From: Pseudomonas alkylphenolica
Lineage (GTDB): Bacteria; Pseudomonadota; Gammaproteobacteria; Pseudomonadales; Pseudomonadaceae
DNA: 64,000 bases
Assembly (NCBI RefSeq): GCF_000746525.1
Contig: NZ_CP009048.1
Location: 1,152,501-1,216,500 of the forward strand
Direction: 5' to 3'
The translations under genes and the position numbers were made by a program. The notes beneath the pieces were generated by a model. It was not told the DNA's origin and ran no database searches. It saw nothing but the letters and a program-made list of their open reading frames with translations. Below are positions 23,524-33,094 of the stretch, one piece after another. The stretch's first letter is position 1; every line of letters starts with the position of its first letter.

Positions 23524-25131
23524 TCATCTGGTCGGTGTAAGGATCGTATCCTTCGCCTCTGGCAGCATCGCTGGATAGTCCAGCGTGTAGTGCAGACCCC
23601 GAGATTCCTTGCGTTCCATAGCTGACAGGATCATCAGTTCAGCCACCTGGGCAAGGTTCCTCAACTCGATCAGGTCTCTGCTCACTTTATAGTTGCTGTA
23701 GAACTCGTCGATCTCGTCGAGCAGCAAGCGCACCCGGTGTTCGGCGCGTTGCAGGCGCTTGCTGGTGCGCACGATGCCCACGTAGTCCCACATGAATCGC
23801 CGCAGTTCGTCCCAGTTGTGCGCAATGATCACGTCTTCGTCCGAATCGGTAACCTGGCTGGCATCCCAGCAGGGCAGGGCGCGCGGCATTTGCACCTGGT
23901 CCAGCTGCGTTTCGATGTTGGTGGCGGCGGCGCGGCCATAGACGAAGCATTCGAGCAGCGAGTTGCTGGCCATGCGGTTGGCGCCATGCAGGCCGGTGAA
24001 GCTGGTTTCGCCAATCGCATAGAGGCCGGGCACATCAGTGTGACCGCTGTCATCGACCATGACGCCACCACAGGTGTAGTGAGCGGCAGGCACCACCGGG
24101 ATCGGCTGGCGGGTGATGTCGATGCCAAACGTCAGGCAGCGTTCATACATGGTGGGGAAGTGGGTCTTGATGAAGTCTTCGGATTTGTGGCTGATGTCCA
24201 GGTACACGCAGTCCACGCCCAGGCGTTTCATCTCGTGGTCGATGGCGCGGGCGACGATATCGCGCGGCGCCAGCTCTTCGCGCGGGTCAAAGCGCGGCAT
24301 GAAGCGCTCGCCGTTGGGCAGCCGCAGCAATGCCCCTTCACCGCGTAGCGCTTCGGTAATCAGGAAACTCTTGGCTTGCGGGTGGTACAGGCAGGTGGGG
24401 TGGAACTGGTTGAACTCAAGGTTGGCCACCCGGCAGCCGGCGCGCCAGGCCATGGCAATACCGTCGCCGCAGGCACCGTCGGGGTTGCTGGTGTACAGGT
24501 AGACCTTGGCGGCGCCGCCAGTGGCGAGCACGGTGAAGCGCGCACCATAAGTGTCGACTTCGCCGGTATTGCGGTTGAGCACGTAGGCGCCCAGACAGCG
24601 GTCGCCCTCCAGGCCCAGGCGTCGCTCGGTGATCAGGTCAACGGCGACCCGTTGTTCCAGCAGCTCGATGTTCGGGCGTTGGCGGGCCTGGGCGAGCAGT
24701 GTGGTGAAAATCGCTGCGCCGGTGGCGTCGGCGGCATGGATGATGCGCCGGTGGCTGTGGCCGCCTTCGCGGGTCAGGTGGAACTCGAAACCGCCGTCGT
24801 CGACACTGGCGTGTTCGTCGCGGGTAAAGGGCACGCCCTGGTCGATCAGCCACTGGATCGACTCACGGCTGTGCTCGACGGTGAAACGCACGGCGTCTTC
24901 ATGGCACAGGCCGCCACCGGCGTTGAGGGTGTCCTCAACGTGGGACTGCACCGTGTCGGTGTCATCCAGTACTGCGGCGACCCCGCCCTGGGCCCAGTAG
25001 GTCGAACCGTTGGCGAGGTCTCCCTTGCTGAGCACGGCAATGCGCAGGTGGCCGGGGAGGTTCAGCGCCAGGCTCAGACCGGCGGCGCCGCTGCCGATCA
25101 CGAGGACATCATGTTGGAGTTGTTGGCTCAT
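23524..25131 (-). CDS. nadB: L-aspartate oxidase NadB (hybrid 3' end)
   Basis: The 535-residue flavoprotein oxidises L-aspartate to iminoaspartate, the first step of NAD synthesis. The FAD-binding motif [15 protein letters not shown] is at about 11-25, with GGVAAVLD and [18 protein letters not shown] later, all typical. The last ~60 codons (23524-23689) come from the integrated element and differ from the displaced chromosomal copy at 16823-17014, yet the frame is intact and the protein full length. It is divergent from algU. No clear terminator follows the stop. Confidence 0.95.
   Translation of the reverse strand: MSQQLQHDVLVIGSGAAGLSLALNLPGHLRIAVLSKGDLANGSTYWAQGGVAAVLDDTDTVQSHVEDTLNAGGGLCHEDAVRFTVEHSRESIQWLIDQGVPFTRDEHASVDDGGFEFHLTREGGHSHRRIIHAADATGAAIFTTLLAQARQRPNIELLEQRVAVDLITERRLGLEGDRCLGAYVLNRNTGEVDTYGARFTVLATGGAAKVYLYTSNPDGACGDGIAMAWRAGCRVANLEFNQFHPTCLYHPQAKSFLITEALRGEGALLRLPNGERFMPRFDPREELAPRDIVARAIDHEMKRLGVDCVYLDISHKSEDFIKTHFPTMYERCLTFGIDITRQPIPVVPAAHYTCGGVMVDDSGHTDVPGLYAIGETSFTGLHGANRMASNSLLECFVYGRAAATNIETQLDQVQMPRALPCWDASQVTDSDEDVIIAHNWDELRRFMWDYVGIVRTSKRLQRAEHRVRLLLDEIDEFYSNYKVSRDLIELRNLAQVAELMILSAMERKESRGLHYTLDYPAMLPEAKDTILTPTR
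23690..23707. other. attR core inside nadB
   Basis: Identical to the 18-bp core at 16998-17015. It encodes the EFYSNY segment of NadB, so recombination here keeps the reading frame. Confidence 0.8.
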
Positions 25132-25564
25132 GTCAGGACACTAGTATCTGAAGGGGGGGATCGGCACAATAGTCAGGCGCTTATGGCATTGTGAAACTAT
25201 CGTGAATCTGGACCGGTTGCCTTTATAGCAGCCCCAAGGCCTTGATTTCCAATGGCACATGCAGGGTCCTGGTGCTTGCTGTGGGAACTTTCCATGCTGT
25301 GTGGATATCCATAGAAGGTTGCCTGCACACCACAATGCCGCAGCGACGCCTGGCAATAGCCCATAATAAGGGTACTGTCGGCGTATTCGAGACCCGATTA
25401 TCGACGCAGCCGGCGGTGACCGCGCTGCGTTTTTCGTGCGAGCCGACCAAGGGCCGCAGGAAACTTGCTTGGAGGGGAGAACTTTTGCGAAAAGCCCGAG
25501 TCTATGGTTGCAAGCCTGAACGATGCTTCTCGCAACGCTCCTTCACGTTCACTGAGGAGTGTTC
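25132..25564. other. Divergent nadB-algU promoter region
   Basis: These 433 bases hold the nadB and algU promoters. Besides the AlgU-type promoter near the right end I see no gene. Short open frames across the region have no ribosome binding sites. Confidence 0.6.
25479..25505 (+). promoter_or_regulatory. AlgU (sigma-E) dependent autoregulatory promoter of algU
   Basis: GAACTT at 25479-25484 and TCTAT at 25501-25505 are separated by 16 bp, matching the extracytoplasmic-stress sigma consensus (GAACTT-N16/17-TCTnA). It lies 60 bp upstream of the algU ATG. Confidence 0.75.
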
Positions 25565-26146
25565 ATGCTAACCCAGGAAGAGGATCAGCAGCTTGTCGAG
25601 CGCGTGCAGCGTGGCGACAGGCGAGCGTTCGATCTGTTGGTGCTGAAGTATCAGCACAAGATTCTCGGGTTGATCGTGCGTTTTGTACACGACACCCATG
25701 AAGCCCAGGATGTGGCGCAGGAAGCTTTCATCAAGGCTTACCGCGCGCTTGGTAATTTTCGCGGAGACAGTGCTTTCTACACCTGGCTGTACCGCATTGC
25801 CATCAACACGGCAAAGAACTATCTGGTGTCCCGCGGTCGGCGGCCACCGGACAGCGATGTGAGTTCCGAGGATGCGGAATTTTACGACGGCGATCATGGC
25901 CTCAAGGATCTGGAGTCCCCCGAGCGTGCGTTGTTGCGAGATGAGATCGAAGGCACCGTCCATCGGACCATTCAGCAACTGCCAGAAGATTTACGTACGG
26001 CGTTAACTTTACGTGAATTCGATGGTCTGAGTTACGAGGACATTGCGAGTGTCATGCAGTGTCCGGTGGGTACCGTGCGCTCTCGAATCTTCCGCGCTCG
26101 GGAGGCCATAGACAAAGCCCTGCAGCCGTTGTTGCAGGAAACCTGA
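25565..26146 (+). CDS. algU: Extracytoplasmic stress sigma factor AlgU (RpoE/AlgT)
   Basis: This 193-residue ECF sigma factor has region 2 (FDLLVLKYQHKILGLIVRFV through FRGDSAFYTWLYRIAINTAKN) and region 4 (LREFDGLSYEDIASVMQCPVGTVRSRIFRAREAI). It directs RNA polymerase to envelope-stress and exopolysaccharide promoters. GAGGAG lies 6-7 bases before the ATG at 25565; an in-frame GTG two codons earlier is less likely. It heads the algU-mucA-mucB-mucD cluster. Confidence 0.96.
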   Translation: MLTQEEDQQLVERVQRGDRRAFDLLVLKYQHKILGLIVRFVHDTHEAQDVAQEAFIKAYRALGNFRGDSAFYTWLYRIAINTAKNYLVSRGRRPPDSDVSSEDAEFYDGDHGLKDLESPERALLRDEIEGTVHRTIQQLPEDLRTALTLREFDGLSYEDIASVMQCPVGTVRSRIFRAREAIDKALQPLLQET

Positions 26147-26177
26147 GACAGCGGCGACAGCCAAGAGAGGAACCGCC

Positions 26178-26768
26178 ATGAGTCGTGAAGCTTTGCAGGA
26201 ATCGCTGTCCGCGGTGATGGATAACGAAGCGGACGAACTGGAATTACGTCGGGTGTTGAACGCCGTCGATGATGCCGAAACCCGTGCCACCTGGTCGCGT
26301 TATCAGGTTGCCCGTGCGGCCATGCACAAGGAACTGGTGCTGCCACAACTGGATATCGCCTCCGCCGTCTCTGCCGCGCTGGCCGACGAAGCCGCGCCGG
26401 TCAAGGTCAACCGTGGACCATGGCGCAGCCTGGGTCGTCTGGCCGTGGCTGCATCGGTGACTGTCGCTGTGCTGGCCGGTGTGCGCCTGTACAACCAGGA
26501 CGATATCAGTGGTGTCCAGCTGGCTGCCCAGCAACCGGTCCAGCAAGGCGTGATTGTGCCTCAAGTTCAGGGCCCGGCCGTGCTGGCAGGCTATAGTGAG
26601 AATGCAGAACAGCCAGGCCCGATGGCCAATGGCGTGCTGCAAGGGCAATCCGGCTGGCACGACCAGCGTCTGCCCGGCTATCTGCGCCAGCATGCTCAGG
26701 AAGCAGCCCTCAAAGGTACCGAGAGCGCTCTGCCTTATGCCCGCGCGGCCAGCCTGGAAAACCGTTAA
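26178..26768 (+). CDS. mucA: Anti-sigma factor MucA
   Basis: The 196-residue inner-membrane protein has an N-terminal AlgU-binding domain (1-80, DNEADELELRRVL), one membrane helix (about 85-104) and a periplasmic tail bound by MucB. Regulated cleavage of MucA frees AlgU. The full length indicates an intact, non-mucoid allele, unlike truncated mucA22-type alleles of mucoid P. aeruginosa. AGAGGAAC precedes the ATG. Confidence 0.94.
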   Translation: MSREALQESLSAVMDNEADELELRRVLNAVDDAETRATWSRYQVARAAMHKELVLPQLDIASAVSAALADEAAPVKVNRGPWRSLGRLAVAASVTVAVLAGVRLYNQDDISGVQLAAQQPVQQGVIVPQVQGPAVLAGYSENAEQPGPMANGVLQGQSGWHDQRLPGYLRQHAQEAALKGTESALPYARAASLENR

Positions 26769-26780
26769 GTAAGGAGGATC

Positions 26781-27746
26781 ATGCGCGCGCTACCTCTCAT
26801 TCCGCTGTTGCTGGGTGGCTGGCTGACACTGCCGGCCCATGCGGCCAACTCCTCACCGGAGGCGGGCGACTGGCTCAAGAAGCTGGCTCAGGCCGAGCAG
26901 CAGCAGAGTTATCAGGGTACTTTCGTTTACGAGCGTAACGGCAGCTTCTCCACCCACGATATCTGGCATCGCGTCCAGGACGGCAAGGTCAGCGAGCGGC
27001 TTCTGCAACTCGATGGCTCGGCCCAGGAAGTCGTGCGTGTCGACGGGCATACCCAGTGCGTAAGCGGGGCCTTGGTGTCTGGTGTGAGCGGCACGCCGGA
27101 ATCCACAGCGCGAGTGCTTGATCCTCTGAAATTGATGAGCTGGTACGACCTTGGGGTCGCCGGCAAATCCCGGGTGGCGGACCGTGCCGCGGTTATCGTT
27201 ACCCTGACCCCGCGTGATCAGCATCGTTATGCCTTTGAACTGCACCTGGATCGCGAAACCGGCCTGCCGCTGAAGTCGTTGATGCTCGATGACAAGGGGC
27301 GGTTGCTCGAACGGTTCCAGTTCACCCGCCTGGATACCCGGGATGCGCCGAGTGACGACGATCTGCAGGCTGGCGAGCAGTGCAAGCCGGTAACCCAGGT
27401 CACTGCCCGGGCTGCACAGCCCGTCACCGGCTGGCGTTCGGACTGGTTGCCGCCAGGTTTTGAGCTGGTCGACAGCTCGATTGGCAAAGACCCGCAGGGC
27501 AAGAATACGGTCAGTCGGTTGATGTTCGATGACGGCCTGGCGCGTTTTTCGGTTTTCGTTGAAGCCTTGGACAGCGGCTCGGCGGCGGATATCCGCACGC
27601 AACTGGGGCCTACTGTGGCAGTCTCGCGACGCTTGACCACGCCCAAAGGCGAAATGATGGTTACCGTGGTTGGCGAAATTCCGATTGGCACCGCTGAGCG
27701 GATTGCTTTGTCGATGCGGTCTCAGGATGCCCAGGCGCAAAAATGA
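26781..27746 (+). CDS. mucB: Periplasmic regulator MucB (RseB family)
   Basis: The 321-residue protein has a Sec signal peptide (cleavage after AHA near residue 22) and the two-domain RseB fold: an LolA-like N-terminal domain with YQGTFVYERNG and a C-terminal domain with WRSDWLPPGFELVDSS. It binds the periplasmic part of MucA and protects it from cleavage. The gene starts 12 bp after mucA with AAGGAGG. mucC, present in P. aeruginosa, is absent after it. Confidence 0.93.
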   Translation: MRALPLIPLLLGGWLTLPAHAANSSPEAGDWLKKLAQAEQQQSYQGTFVYERNGSFSTHDIWHRVQDGKVSERLLQLDGSAQEVVRVDGHTQCVSGALVSGVSGTPESTARVLDPLKLMSWYDLGVAGKSRVADRAAVIVTLTPRDQHRYAFELHLDRETGLPLKSLMLDDKGRLLERFQFTRLDTRDAPSDDDLQAGEQCKPVTQVTARAAQPVTGWRSDWLPPGFELVDSSIGKDPQGKNTVSRLMFDDGLARFSVFVEALDSGSAADIRTQLGPTVAVSRRLTTPKGEMMVTVVGEIPIGTAERIALSMRSQDAQAQK

Positions 27747-27916
27747 ACAGCAGGCACAGCGCTGAACGGTCGAGGATGACTTGACTGACATGATTGGCAA
27801 GCTTTGCAGTTTGCAAAAATCCCAGAATTTTTCTATAGGTCAGTCCTTTCGGGGTCTGGCCTTTCCTGCTTCTGCAGGGCCCTACTGCTAACCACGCTCG
27901 ATGTGACGGGAGCCGT

Positions 27917-29350
27917 ATGTCAATACCACGCTTGAAAACCTACCTATCGTTGTTCGCCGCCGTGCTCATGCTCGGGCAGGTGGCCACCGCTGCCCAGGCC
28001 GAAGCCTTGCCGGATTTCACTACGCTGGTCGAGCAGGCTTCGCCTGCGGTGGTGAACATCAGTACCAAGCAGAAACTGCCGGATCGCCGCTATGCGACCG
28101 GCCAGATGCCTGATCTCGAAGGCCTGCCACCGATGTTTCGCGAGTTCTTCGAGCGCAACATGCCGCAGCAGCCGCGCTCGCCGCGTGGCGACCGCCAGCG
28201 TGAAGCGCAGTCGCTGGGTTCGGGCTTCATCATTTCCAGTGACGGTTATGTGCTGACCAACAACCATGTGGTCGCTGACGCTGACGAAATCATCGTCCGC
28301 CTGTCCGATCGCAGCGAGCTGCAGGCCAAGCTGGTCGGCACCGACCCACGCACCGACGTGGCACTGCTCAAGGTCGACGGCAAGAACTTGCCGACCGTCA
28401 AGCTGGGCGACTCTGAAAAGCTCAAGGTCGGCGAGTGGGTGCTGGCTATCGGTTCGCCATTCGGGTTCGACCATTCGGTGACCAAAGGTATCGTCAGCGC
28501 CAAGGGGCGTACCCTGCCGAACGATACCTATGTGCCGTTCATCCAGACCGACGTGGCGATCAACCCGGGTAACTCCGGTGGCCCGCTGTTCAACATGAAT
28601 GGTGAGGTCGTGGGGATCAACTCGCAGATCTTCACCCGCTCTGGCGGCTTCATGGGCCTGTCGTTCGCGATCCCGATCGATGTGGCACTGGATGTCTCCA
28701 ATCAACTGAAGAAAGACGGCAAGGTCAGCCGCGGCTGGCTGGGTGTGGTGATTCAGGAGGTCAACAAGGACCTGGCTGAGTCCTTCGGCCTGGACAAGCC
28801 GGCCGGTGCCCTGGTGGCCCAGGTCCTGGAAGACGGCCCGGCAGCCAAGGGCGGCCTGCAGGTGGGTGACGTGATCCTGAGCATGAATGGTCAGCCGATC
28901 GTCATGTCCGCCGACCTGCCGCACCTGGTCGGTAGCCTGAAAGACGGTGCTACCGCCAAACTGGACATCATTCGCAACGGCAAGCGCCAGAGCCTGGATG
29001 TCACCGTCGGTGCACTGCCTGACGACGATGCTGAAATCGTCGCCAATGCCAACGGCGGTGCCGAGCGCAGCAGCAATCGCCTCGGTGTTTCGGTGGCCGA
29101 CCTGAGCGCTGAGCAGAAGAAGACTCTGGAGCTCAAAGGCGGTGTGGTCATCAAGGAAGTCCAGGACGGCCCGGCTGCGCTGATCGGCCTGCGTCCGGGT
29201 GACGTCATCAGTCACCTGAACAACCAGGCGATCCTTTCGGCCAAGCAGTTCACCGAAATTGCCAAGGAACTGCCGAAGAACCGTTCGGTGTCGATGCGCG
29301 TGCTGCGTCAGGGGCGCGCCAGCTTCATCACCTTCAAGCTGGCTGAGTAA
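27917..29350 (+). CDS. mucD: Periplasmic serine protease MucD (HtrA/DegP family)
   Basis: This 477-residue protease has a signal peptide cleaved after about AQA (27) and the catalytic triad His117 (TNNHVV), Asp147 (TDVALLKV) and Ser220 (GNSGGPL), then two PDZ domains (about 270-360 and 380-475). MucD removes misfolded envelope proteins and restrains AlgU activation. The 170-bp gap after mucB may carry its own promoter. A terminator follows. Confidence 0.95.
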   Translation: MSIPRLKTYLSLFAAVLMLGQVATAAQAEALPDFTTLVEQASPAVVNISTKQKLPDRRYATGQMPDLEGLPPMFREFFERNMPQQPRSPRGDRQREAQSLGSGFIISSDGYVLTNNHVVADADEIIVRLSDRSELQAKLVGTDPRTDVALLKVDGKNLPTVKLGDSEKLKVGEWVLAIGSPFGFDHSVTKGIVSAKGRTLPNDTYVPFIQTDVAINPGNSGGPLFNMNGEVVGINSQIFTRSGGFMGLSFAIPIDVALDVSNQLKKDGKVSRGWLGVVIQEVNKDLAESFGLDKPAGALVAQVLEDGPAAKGGLQVGDVILSMNGQPIVMSADLPHLVGSLKDGATAKLDIIRNGKRQSLDVTVGALPDDDAEIVANANGGAERSSNRLGVSVADLSAEQKKTLELKGGVVIKEVQDGPAALIGLRPGDVISHLNNQAILSAKQFTEIAKELPKNRSVSMRVLRQGRASFITFKLAE

Positions 29351-29367
29351 GCTGGGTTGAGCACAAG

Positions 29368-29392
29368 AGGGCGGCCTGGGTCGCCCTTTTTT
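29368..29392 (+). terminator. Rho-independent terminator after mucD
   Basis: AGGGCG pairs with CGCCCT around GCCTGGGT and is followed by TTTTTT. It is 17 bp past the mucD stop. Confidence 0.88.
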
Positions 29393-29400
29393 GTCTCTAT

Positions 29401-29464
29401 TCGCGGGGCAAGCCCGCTCCCACGGGGGTGTCATTGAGCCGGTGGGAGCGGGTTTGCCCCGCGA
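29401..29464. repeat. REP doublet 3, mucD-lepA
   Basis: Inverted pair of the REP core directly after the mucD terminator; the right arm has GGGTTTGCC instead of GGGCTTGCC. Confidence 0.9.
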
Positions 29465-29564
29465 ATAGGCGATATGGAATCTCCCATAACCTTTCAGCTT
29501 CAGGTACAATTCCCGGCTATTTTTCGGTGGGCGTCCGGCCCGCAGCCTTTTTGAGTGTTGACCC

Positions 29565-31361
29565 GTGAGTGATTTGAGTCATATCCGCAATTTCTCCATC
29601 ATCGCCCACATTGACCATGGCAAGTCGACTCTGGCGGACCGTTTCATCCAGATGTGCGGTGGCCTGACTGCGCGTGAGATGGAGGCCCAGGTACTCGATT
29701 CCATGGACCTGGAGCGTGAGCGCGGTATCACCATCAAGGCCCACAGCGTCACCCTGCATTACAAGGCGCAGGACGGCAAAACCTACCAGCTGAACTTCAT
29801 TGACACCCCCGGCCACGTCGACTTCACCTATGAAGTCAGCCGTTCCCTGGCGGCGTGCGAGGGTGCGTTGCTGGTGGTTGACGCCGGCCAGGGCGTCGAG
29901 GCCCAGTCGGTCGCCAACTGCTACACCGCCATCGAGCAGGGCCTTGAGGTCATGCCGGTGCTGAACAAGATGGACCTGCCCCAGGCCGACCCGGACAAGG
30001 TCAAGGACGAGATCGAGAAAATCATCGGCATCGATGCCACCGACGCGGTGGCCTGCAGCGCCAAGAGCGGCATGGGCGTGGACGAGGTGCTCGAGCGCCT
30101 GGTGCACACCATCCCGGCGCCTACCGGTGACATTGAGGCGCCTCTGCAAGCGCTGATCATCGACTCCTGGTTCGACAACTACCTGGGCGTTGTCTCCCTG
30201 GTGCGCGTGCGTCATGGCCGCGTGAAGAAGGGCGACAAGATCCTGGTCAAGTCCACCGGTAAAGTTCACCTGGTCGATAGCGTCGGTGTATTCACCCCGA
30301 AACACACCCAGACGGCTGACCTCAAAGCCGGTGAAGTAGGCTTCATCATCGCCAGCATCAAGGACATTCATGGTGCCCCGGTGGGTGACACCTTGACCCT
30401 GAGCAGCACCCCTGAAGTCGATGTGCTGCCAGGTTTCAAACGTATCCAGCCACAGGTTTATGCCGGTCTTTTCCCCGTCAGTTCCGATGATTTCGAAGAT
30501 TTTCGTGATGCATTGCAGAAACTGACCCTGAACGACTCGTCGCTGCAGTACCTGCCGGAAAGCTCTGACGCACTGGGCTTCGGCTTCCGTTGCGGCTTCC
30601 TCGGCATGCTGCACATGGAAATCATCCAGGAGCGCCTGGAGCGCGAATACGACCTGGACCTGATCACCACGGCGCCAAGTGTAATCTTCGAGGTCAAGCT
30701 CAAGACCGGCGAGACCATCTACGTCGACAACCCGTCGAAGCTGCCGGATGTGTCCTCGGTAGAGGACTTCCGCGAGCCGATCGTCGCCGCGACCATCCTT
30801 GTGCCTCAAGAGCACCTGGGCAACGTCATTACCCTGTGCATCGAGAAGCGTGGCGTACAGCGTGACATGCAGTTCCTCGGTTCGCAGGTGCAAGTGCGCT
30901 ACGACTTGCCGATGAACGAAGTGGTACTGGACTTCTTCGACCGCTTGAAGTCCACCAGCCGCGGCTATGCTTCGCTGGACTATCATTTCGATCGCTACCA
31001 GTCGGCCAACCTGGTCAAGCTCGATGTACTGATCAACGGTGACAAGGTCGACGCCCTGGCGCTGATCGTGCACCGCGATAACGCGCACTATAAGGGCCGC
31101 GCGTTGACTGAGAAGATGAAGGAACTGATTCCTCGGCAGATGTTCGACGTGGCAATCCAGGCCGCCATTGGCGGGCAGATTGTGGCGCGAACCACTGTCA
31201 AGGCGCTCAGAAAGAACGTACTGGCCAAATGCTACGGTGGTGACGTAAGCCGTAAGCGCAAGCTGTTGGAGAAGCAGAAGGCCGGTAAGAAACGCATGAA
31301 ACAGGTTGGCAACGTGGAAATTCCACAAGAAGCCTTCCTCGCCGTGCTCAGGTTGGAATAA
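29565..31361 (+). CDS. lepA: Elongation factor 4 (LepA)
   Basis: The 598-residue translational GTPase has G1 [11 protein letters not shown]3 DTPGHVDF and G4 NKMD, and the LepA-specific C-terminal domain rich in lysine ([19 protein letters not shown]). EF4 back-translocates or remodels stalled ribosomes. A GTG start (GTGAGTGATTTG) matches the family N-terminus [21 protein letters not shown]. It opens the lepA-lepB-rnc-era-recO-pdxJ cluster, a conserved gammaproteobacterial order. Confidence 0.97.
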   Translation: MSDLSHIRNFSIIAHIDHGKSTLADRFIQMCGGLTAREMEAQVLDSMDLERERGITIKAHSVTLHYKAQDGKTYQLNFIDTPGHVDFTYEVSRSLAACEGALLVVDAGQGVEAQSVANCYTAIEQGLEVMPVLNKMDLPQADPDKVKDEIEKIIGIDATDAVACSAKSGMGVDEVLERLVHTIPAPTGDIEAPLQALIIDSWFDNYLGVVSLVRVRHGRVKKGDKILVKSTGKVHLVDSVGVFTPKHTQTADLKAGEVGFIIASIKDIHGAPVGDTLTLSSTPEVDVLPGFKRIQPQVYAGLFPVSSDDFEDFRDALQKLTLNDSSLQYLPESSDALGFGFRCGFLGMLHMEIIQERLEREYDLDLITTAPSVIFEVKLKTGETIYVDNPSKLPDVSSVEDFREPIVAATILVPQEHLGNVITLCIEKRGVQRDMQFLGSQVQVRYDLPMNEVVLDFFDRLKSTSRGYASLDYHFDRYQSANLVKLDVLINGDKVDALALIVHRDNAHYKGRALTEKMKELIPRQMFDVAIQAAIGGQIVARTTVKALRKNVLAKCYGGDVSRKRKLLEKQKAGKKRMKQVGNVEIPQEAFLAVLRLE

Positions 31362-31370
31362 TTAGGTCCT

Positions 31371-32225
31371 ATGTCGCTAAATTTCCCGCTTTTGCTAGTC
31401 ATCGCCGTTGCCGTCTGCGGTCTGTTGGCCCTGGTCGATCTGCTGTTCCTGGCGCCGCGCCGGCGTGCGGCGATCGCCAACTATCAGGGCAGCGTCAGCC
31501 AGCCCGAGATGGCCGTGGTCGAACAGTTGAACAAGGAGCCGTTGCTGGTTGAGTACGGCAAGTCGTTCTTCCCGGTGTTGTTCATCGTCCTGGTGTTGCG
31601 TTCGTTCCTGGTCGAGCCTTTCCAGATCCCTTCGGGATCGATGAAGCCGACCCTGGAAGTGGGCGATTTCATCCTGGTGAACAAGTTCTCCTACGGCATT
31701 CGCCTGCCGGTGATCGACAAAAAGGTCATCGAAGTCGGTGATCCGCAGCGCGGCGACGTGATGGTGTTTCGCTATCCAAGCGACCCGAACGTCAACTACA
31801 TCAAGCGTGTAGTTGGCTTGCCGGGCGACCAGATCGCCTACACCAGCGACAAGAAGCTGTTCGTCAACGGCAAGCCGATTGCCGAGCAACTGGTGGGTAC
31901 CGAACCGGGTACCTTGGGCAGCGCTGAGCTGTACAAGGAAAAACTGGGCGAGGCCGAACACCTGATTCGCAAGGAAATGAGCCGTTATCGCATGCCGCCT
32001 GACCAGCAATGGACAGTCCCGGCCGGCCATTACTTCATGATGGGCGACAACCGCGACAACTCCAACGACAGCCGTTACTGGGATGATCCCGCTATTCCCA
32101 AGGCGCTGCACGGCATGGTCCCGGACCAGAACATCGTCGGCAAGGCCTTCGCGGTCTGGATGAGCTGGCCAGAGCCCAAGCTCAGCCACTTCCCGAACCT
32201 GTCGCGGGTCGGTCTGATCCAGTAA
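31371..32225 (+). CDS. lepB: Signal peptidase I (LepB)
   Basis: The 284-residue membrane protease has two N-terminal helices (about 4-27 and 64-81), catalytic Ser90 in PSGSMKPTL and Lys145 in YIKRVVGLPGD, plus the box MGDNRDNSNDSR. It removes signal peptides of Sec-exported proteins at the periplasmic face. It starts 9 bp after lepA. A strong perfect hairpin follows its stop. Confidence 0.96.
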   Translation: MSLNFPLLLVIAVAVCGLLALVDLLFLAPRRRAAIANYQGSVSQPEMAVVEQLNKEPLLVEYGKSFFPVLFIVLVLRSFLVEPFQIPSGSMKPTLEVGDFILVNKFSYGIRLPVIDKKVIEVGDPQRGDVMVFRYPSDPNVNYIKRVVGLPGDQIAYTSDKKLFVNGKPIAEQLVGTEPGTLGSAELYKEKLGEAEHLIRKEMSRYRMPPDQQWTVPAGHYFMMGDNRDNSNDSRYWDDPAIPKALHGMVPDQNIVGKAFAVWMSWPEPKLSHFPNLSRVGLIQ

Positions 32226-32233
32226 CACCACAA

Positions 32234-32257
32234 CGGCGCTGTCCTGGGACAGCGCCG
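32234..32257 (+). other. 11-bp perfect hairpin between lepB and rnc
   Basis: CGGCGCTGTCC pairs perfectly with GGACAGCGCCG around a 2-base loop. No T-run follows, so it is not a typical terminator. It could be an RNase III processing site in the transcript that encodes RNase III, or partial attenuation. A 14-bp palindrome GGATCCGCGGATCC lies just beyond at 32289-32302. Confidence 0.6.
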
Positions 32258-32321
32258 AATGCATTTCTGGCATAGGCTGTGTTCAGAGGGATCCGCGGAT
32301 CCACCTGTACCGCCGACGCCG

Positions 32322-32408
32322 ATGGGCGTGAGCCAAATAGTCTTTCAGGATGTTGATTTGAACAAAGCGTTGAATATCGACCACGAACTGCGCGTGGGTA
32401 CACTGTGA
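32322..32408 (+). pseudogene. Possible C-terminal remnant of a gene between lepB and rnc
   Basis: A 28-codon frame ending [20 protein letters not shown] plus two residues has coding-like codon use, and its TGA overlaps the rnc GTG start (CTGTGA), as expected for a coupled operon gene. In other pseudomonads a DUF4845 gene lies between lepB and rnc, and the tail is only vaguely similar to that family. It has no clear ribosome binding site. It may be a truncated relic or a leader peptide. Confidence 0.3.
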
Positions 32409-33094
32409 GCGTTTCTTTGAGCCGCCTCGAGCGCCAGCTCGGATACACCTTCAAGAACCAGGAGCTGATGCTGCTGGCCCTGACGCACCGCAGTTTTGCC
32501 GGGCGCAACAACGAACGCCTCGAGTTTCTCGGCGATGCGATCCTTAACTTCGTCGCTGGCGAAGCGCTGTTCGAGCGCTTTCCCCAGGCCCGTGAAGGCC
32601 AGCTGTCGCGCTTGCGCGCACGGCTGGTCAAGGGCGAGACCCTGGCCGTGCTGGCCCGTGGTTTCGACCTCGGTGAGTACCTGCGCCTGGGCTCCGGTGA
32701 GCTGAAAAGCGGTGGTTTTCGCCGCGAATCGATCCTGGCTGACGCCCTTGAGGCGTTGATCGGTGCAATCTACCTCGACTCGGACATGCAGACCGCCCGC
32801 GAACGCGTGCTGGCCTGGCTGACCGGCGAGTTCGAAAGCCTGACCCTGGTCGATACCAACAAGGACCCGAAAACCCGTCTGCAAGAGTTTTTGCAGTCGC
32901 GGGCCTGCGAGCTGCCGCGTTACGAAGTGGTGGATATTCAAGGTGAACCCCATTGCCGGACGTTTTTCGTCGAATGCGAAGTGACCCTTTTGACTGAAAA
33001 AAGCCGAGGGCAGGGCGTCAGCCGGCGTATCGCCGAGCAAGTCGCGGCCGCCGCAGCACTGATCGCCCTGGGCGTGGAGAATGGCAATGACTGA
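32405..33094 (+). CDS. rnc: Ribonuclease III
   Basis: The 229-residue protein has the RNase III signature [13 protein letters not shown] (about 37-49) with catalytic acidic residues, and a C-terminal double-stranded RNA-binding domain (about 155-225). It processes rRNA precursors and some mRNAs. The GTG start is set by conservation ([15 protein letters not shown]). Its stop overlaps the start of era. Confidence 0.96.
   Translation: MSVSLSRLERQLGYTFKNQELMLLALTHRSFAGRNNERLEFLGDAILNFVAGEALFERFPQAREGQLSRLRARLVKGETLAVLARGFDLGEYLRLGSGELKSGGFRRESILADALEALIGAIYLDSDMQTARERVLAWLTGEFESLTLVDTNKDPKTRLQEFLQSRACELPRYEVVDIQGEPHCRTFFVECEVTLLTEKSRGQGVSRRIAEQVAAAAALIALGVENGND

Larger units (their letters stand above)
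16998..23707. mobile_element. 6.7-kb integrative element inserted in nadB
   Basis: The element is bounded by an 18-bp identical core in nadB and encodes a tyrosine recombinase at its left end. It also supplies a replacement for the last ~60 codons of nadB, so the host gene stays functional. Cargo, left to right: small membrane protein, HNH endonuclease, DUF6680-like protein, reverse transcriptase, repeat region, Cys/His protein. No phage structural, replication or conjugation genes are visible, so it is probably a satellite-like island. No REP doublets occur inside it, and its GC is lower than that of the flanks. Confidence 0.85.

Noticed and set aside
17016..23707. Prophage
   Set aside because: Integrase and HNH genes occur, but there are no terminase, portal, capsid, tail, lysis or replication genes in 6.7 kb.
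29517..31328. 603-codon open frame antisense to lepA
   Set aside because: Overlaps the certain lepA gene in full; high-GC antisense shadow without family signatures.
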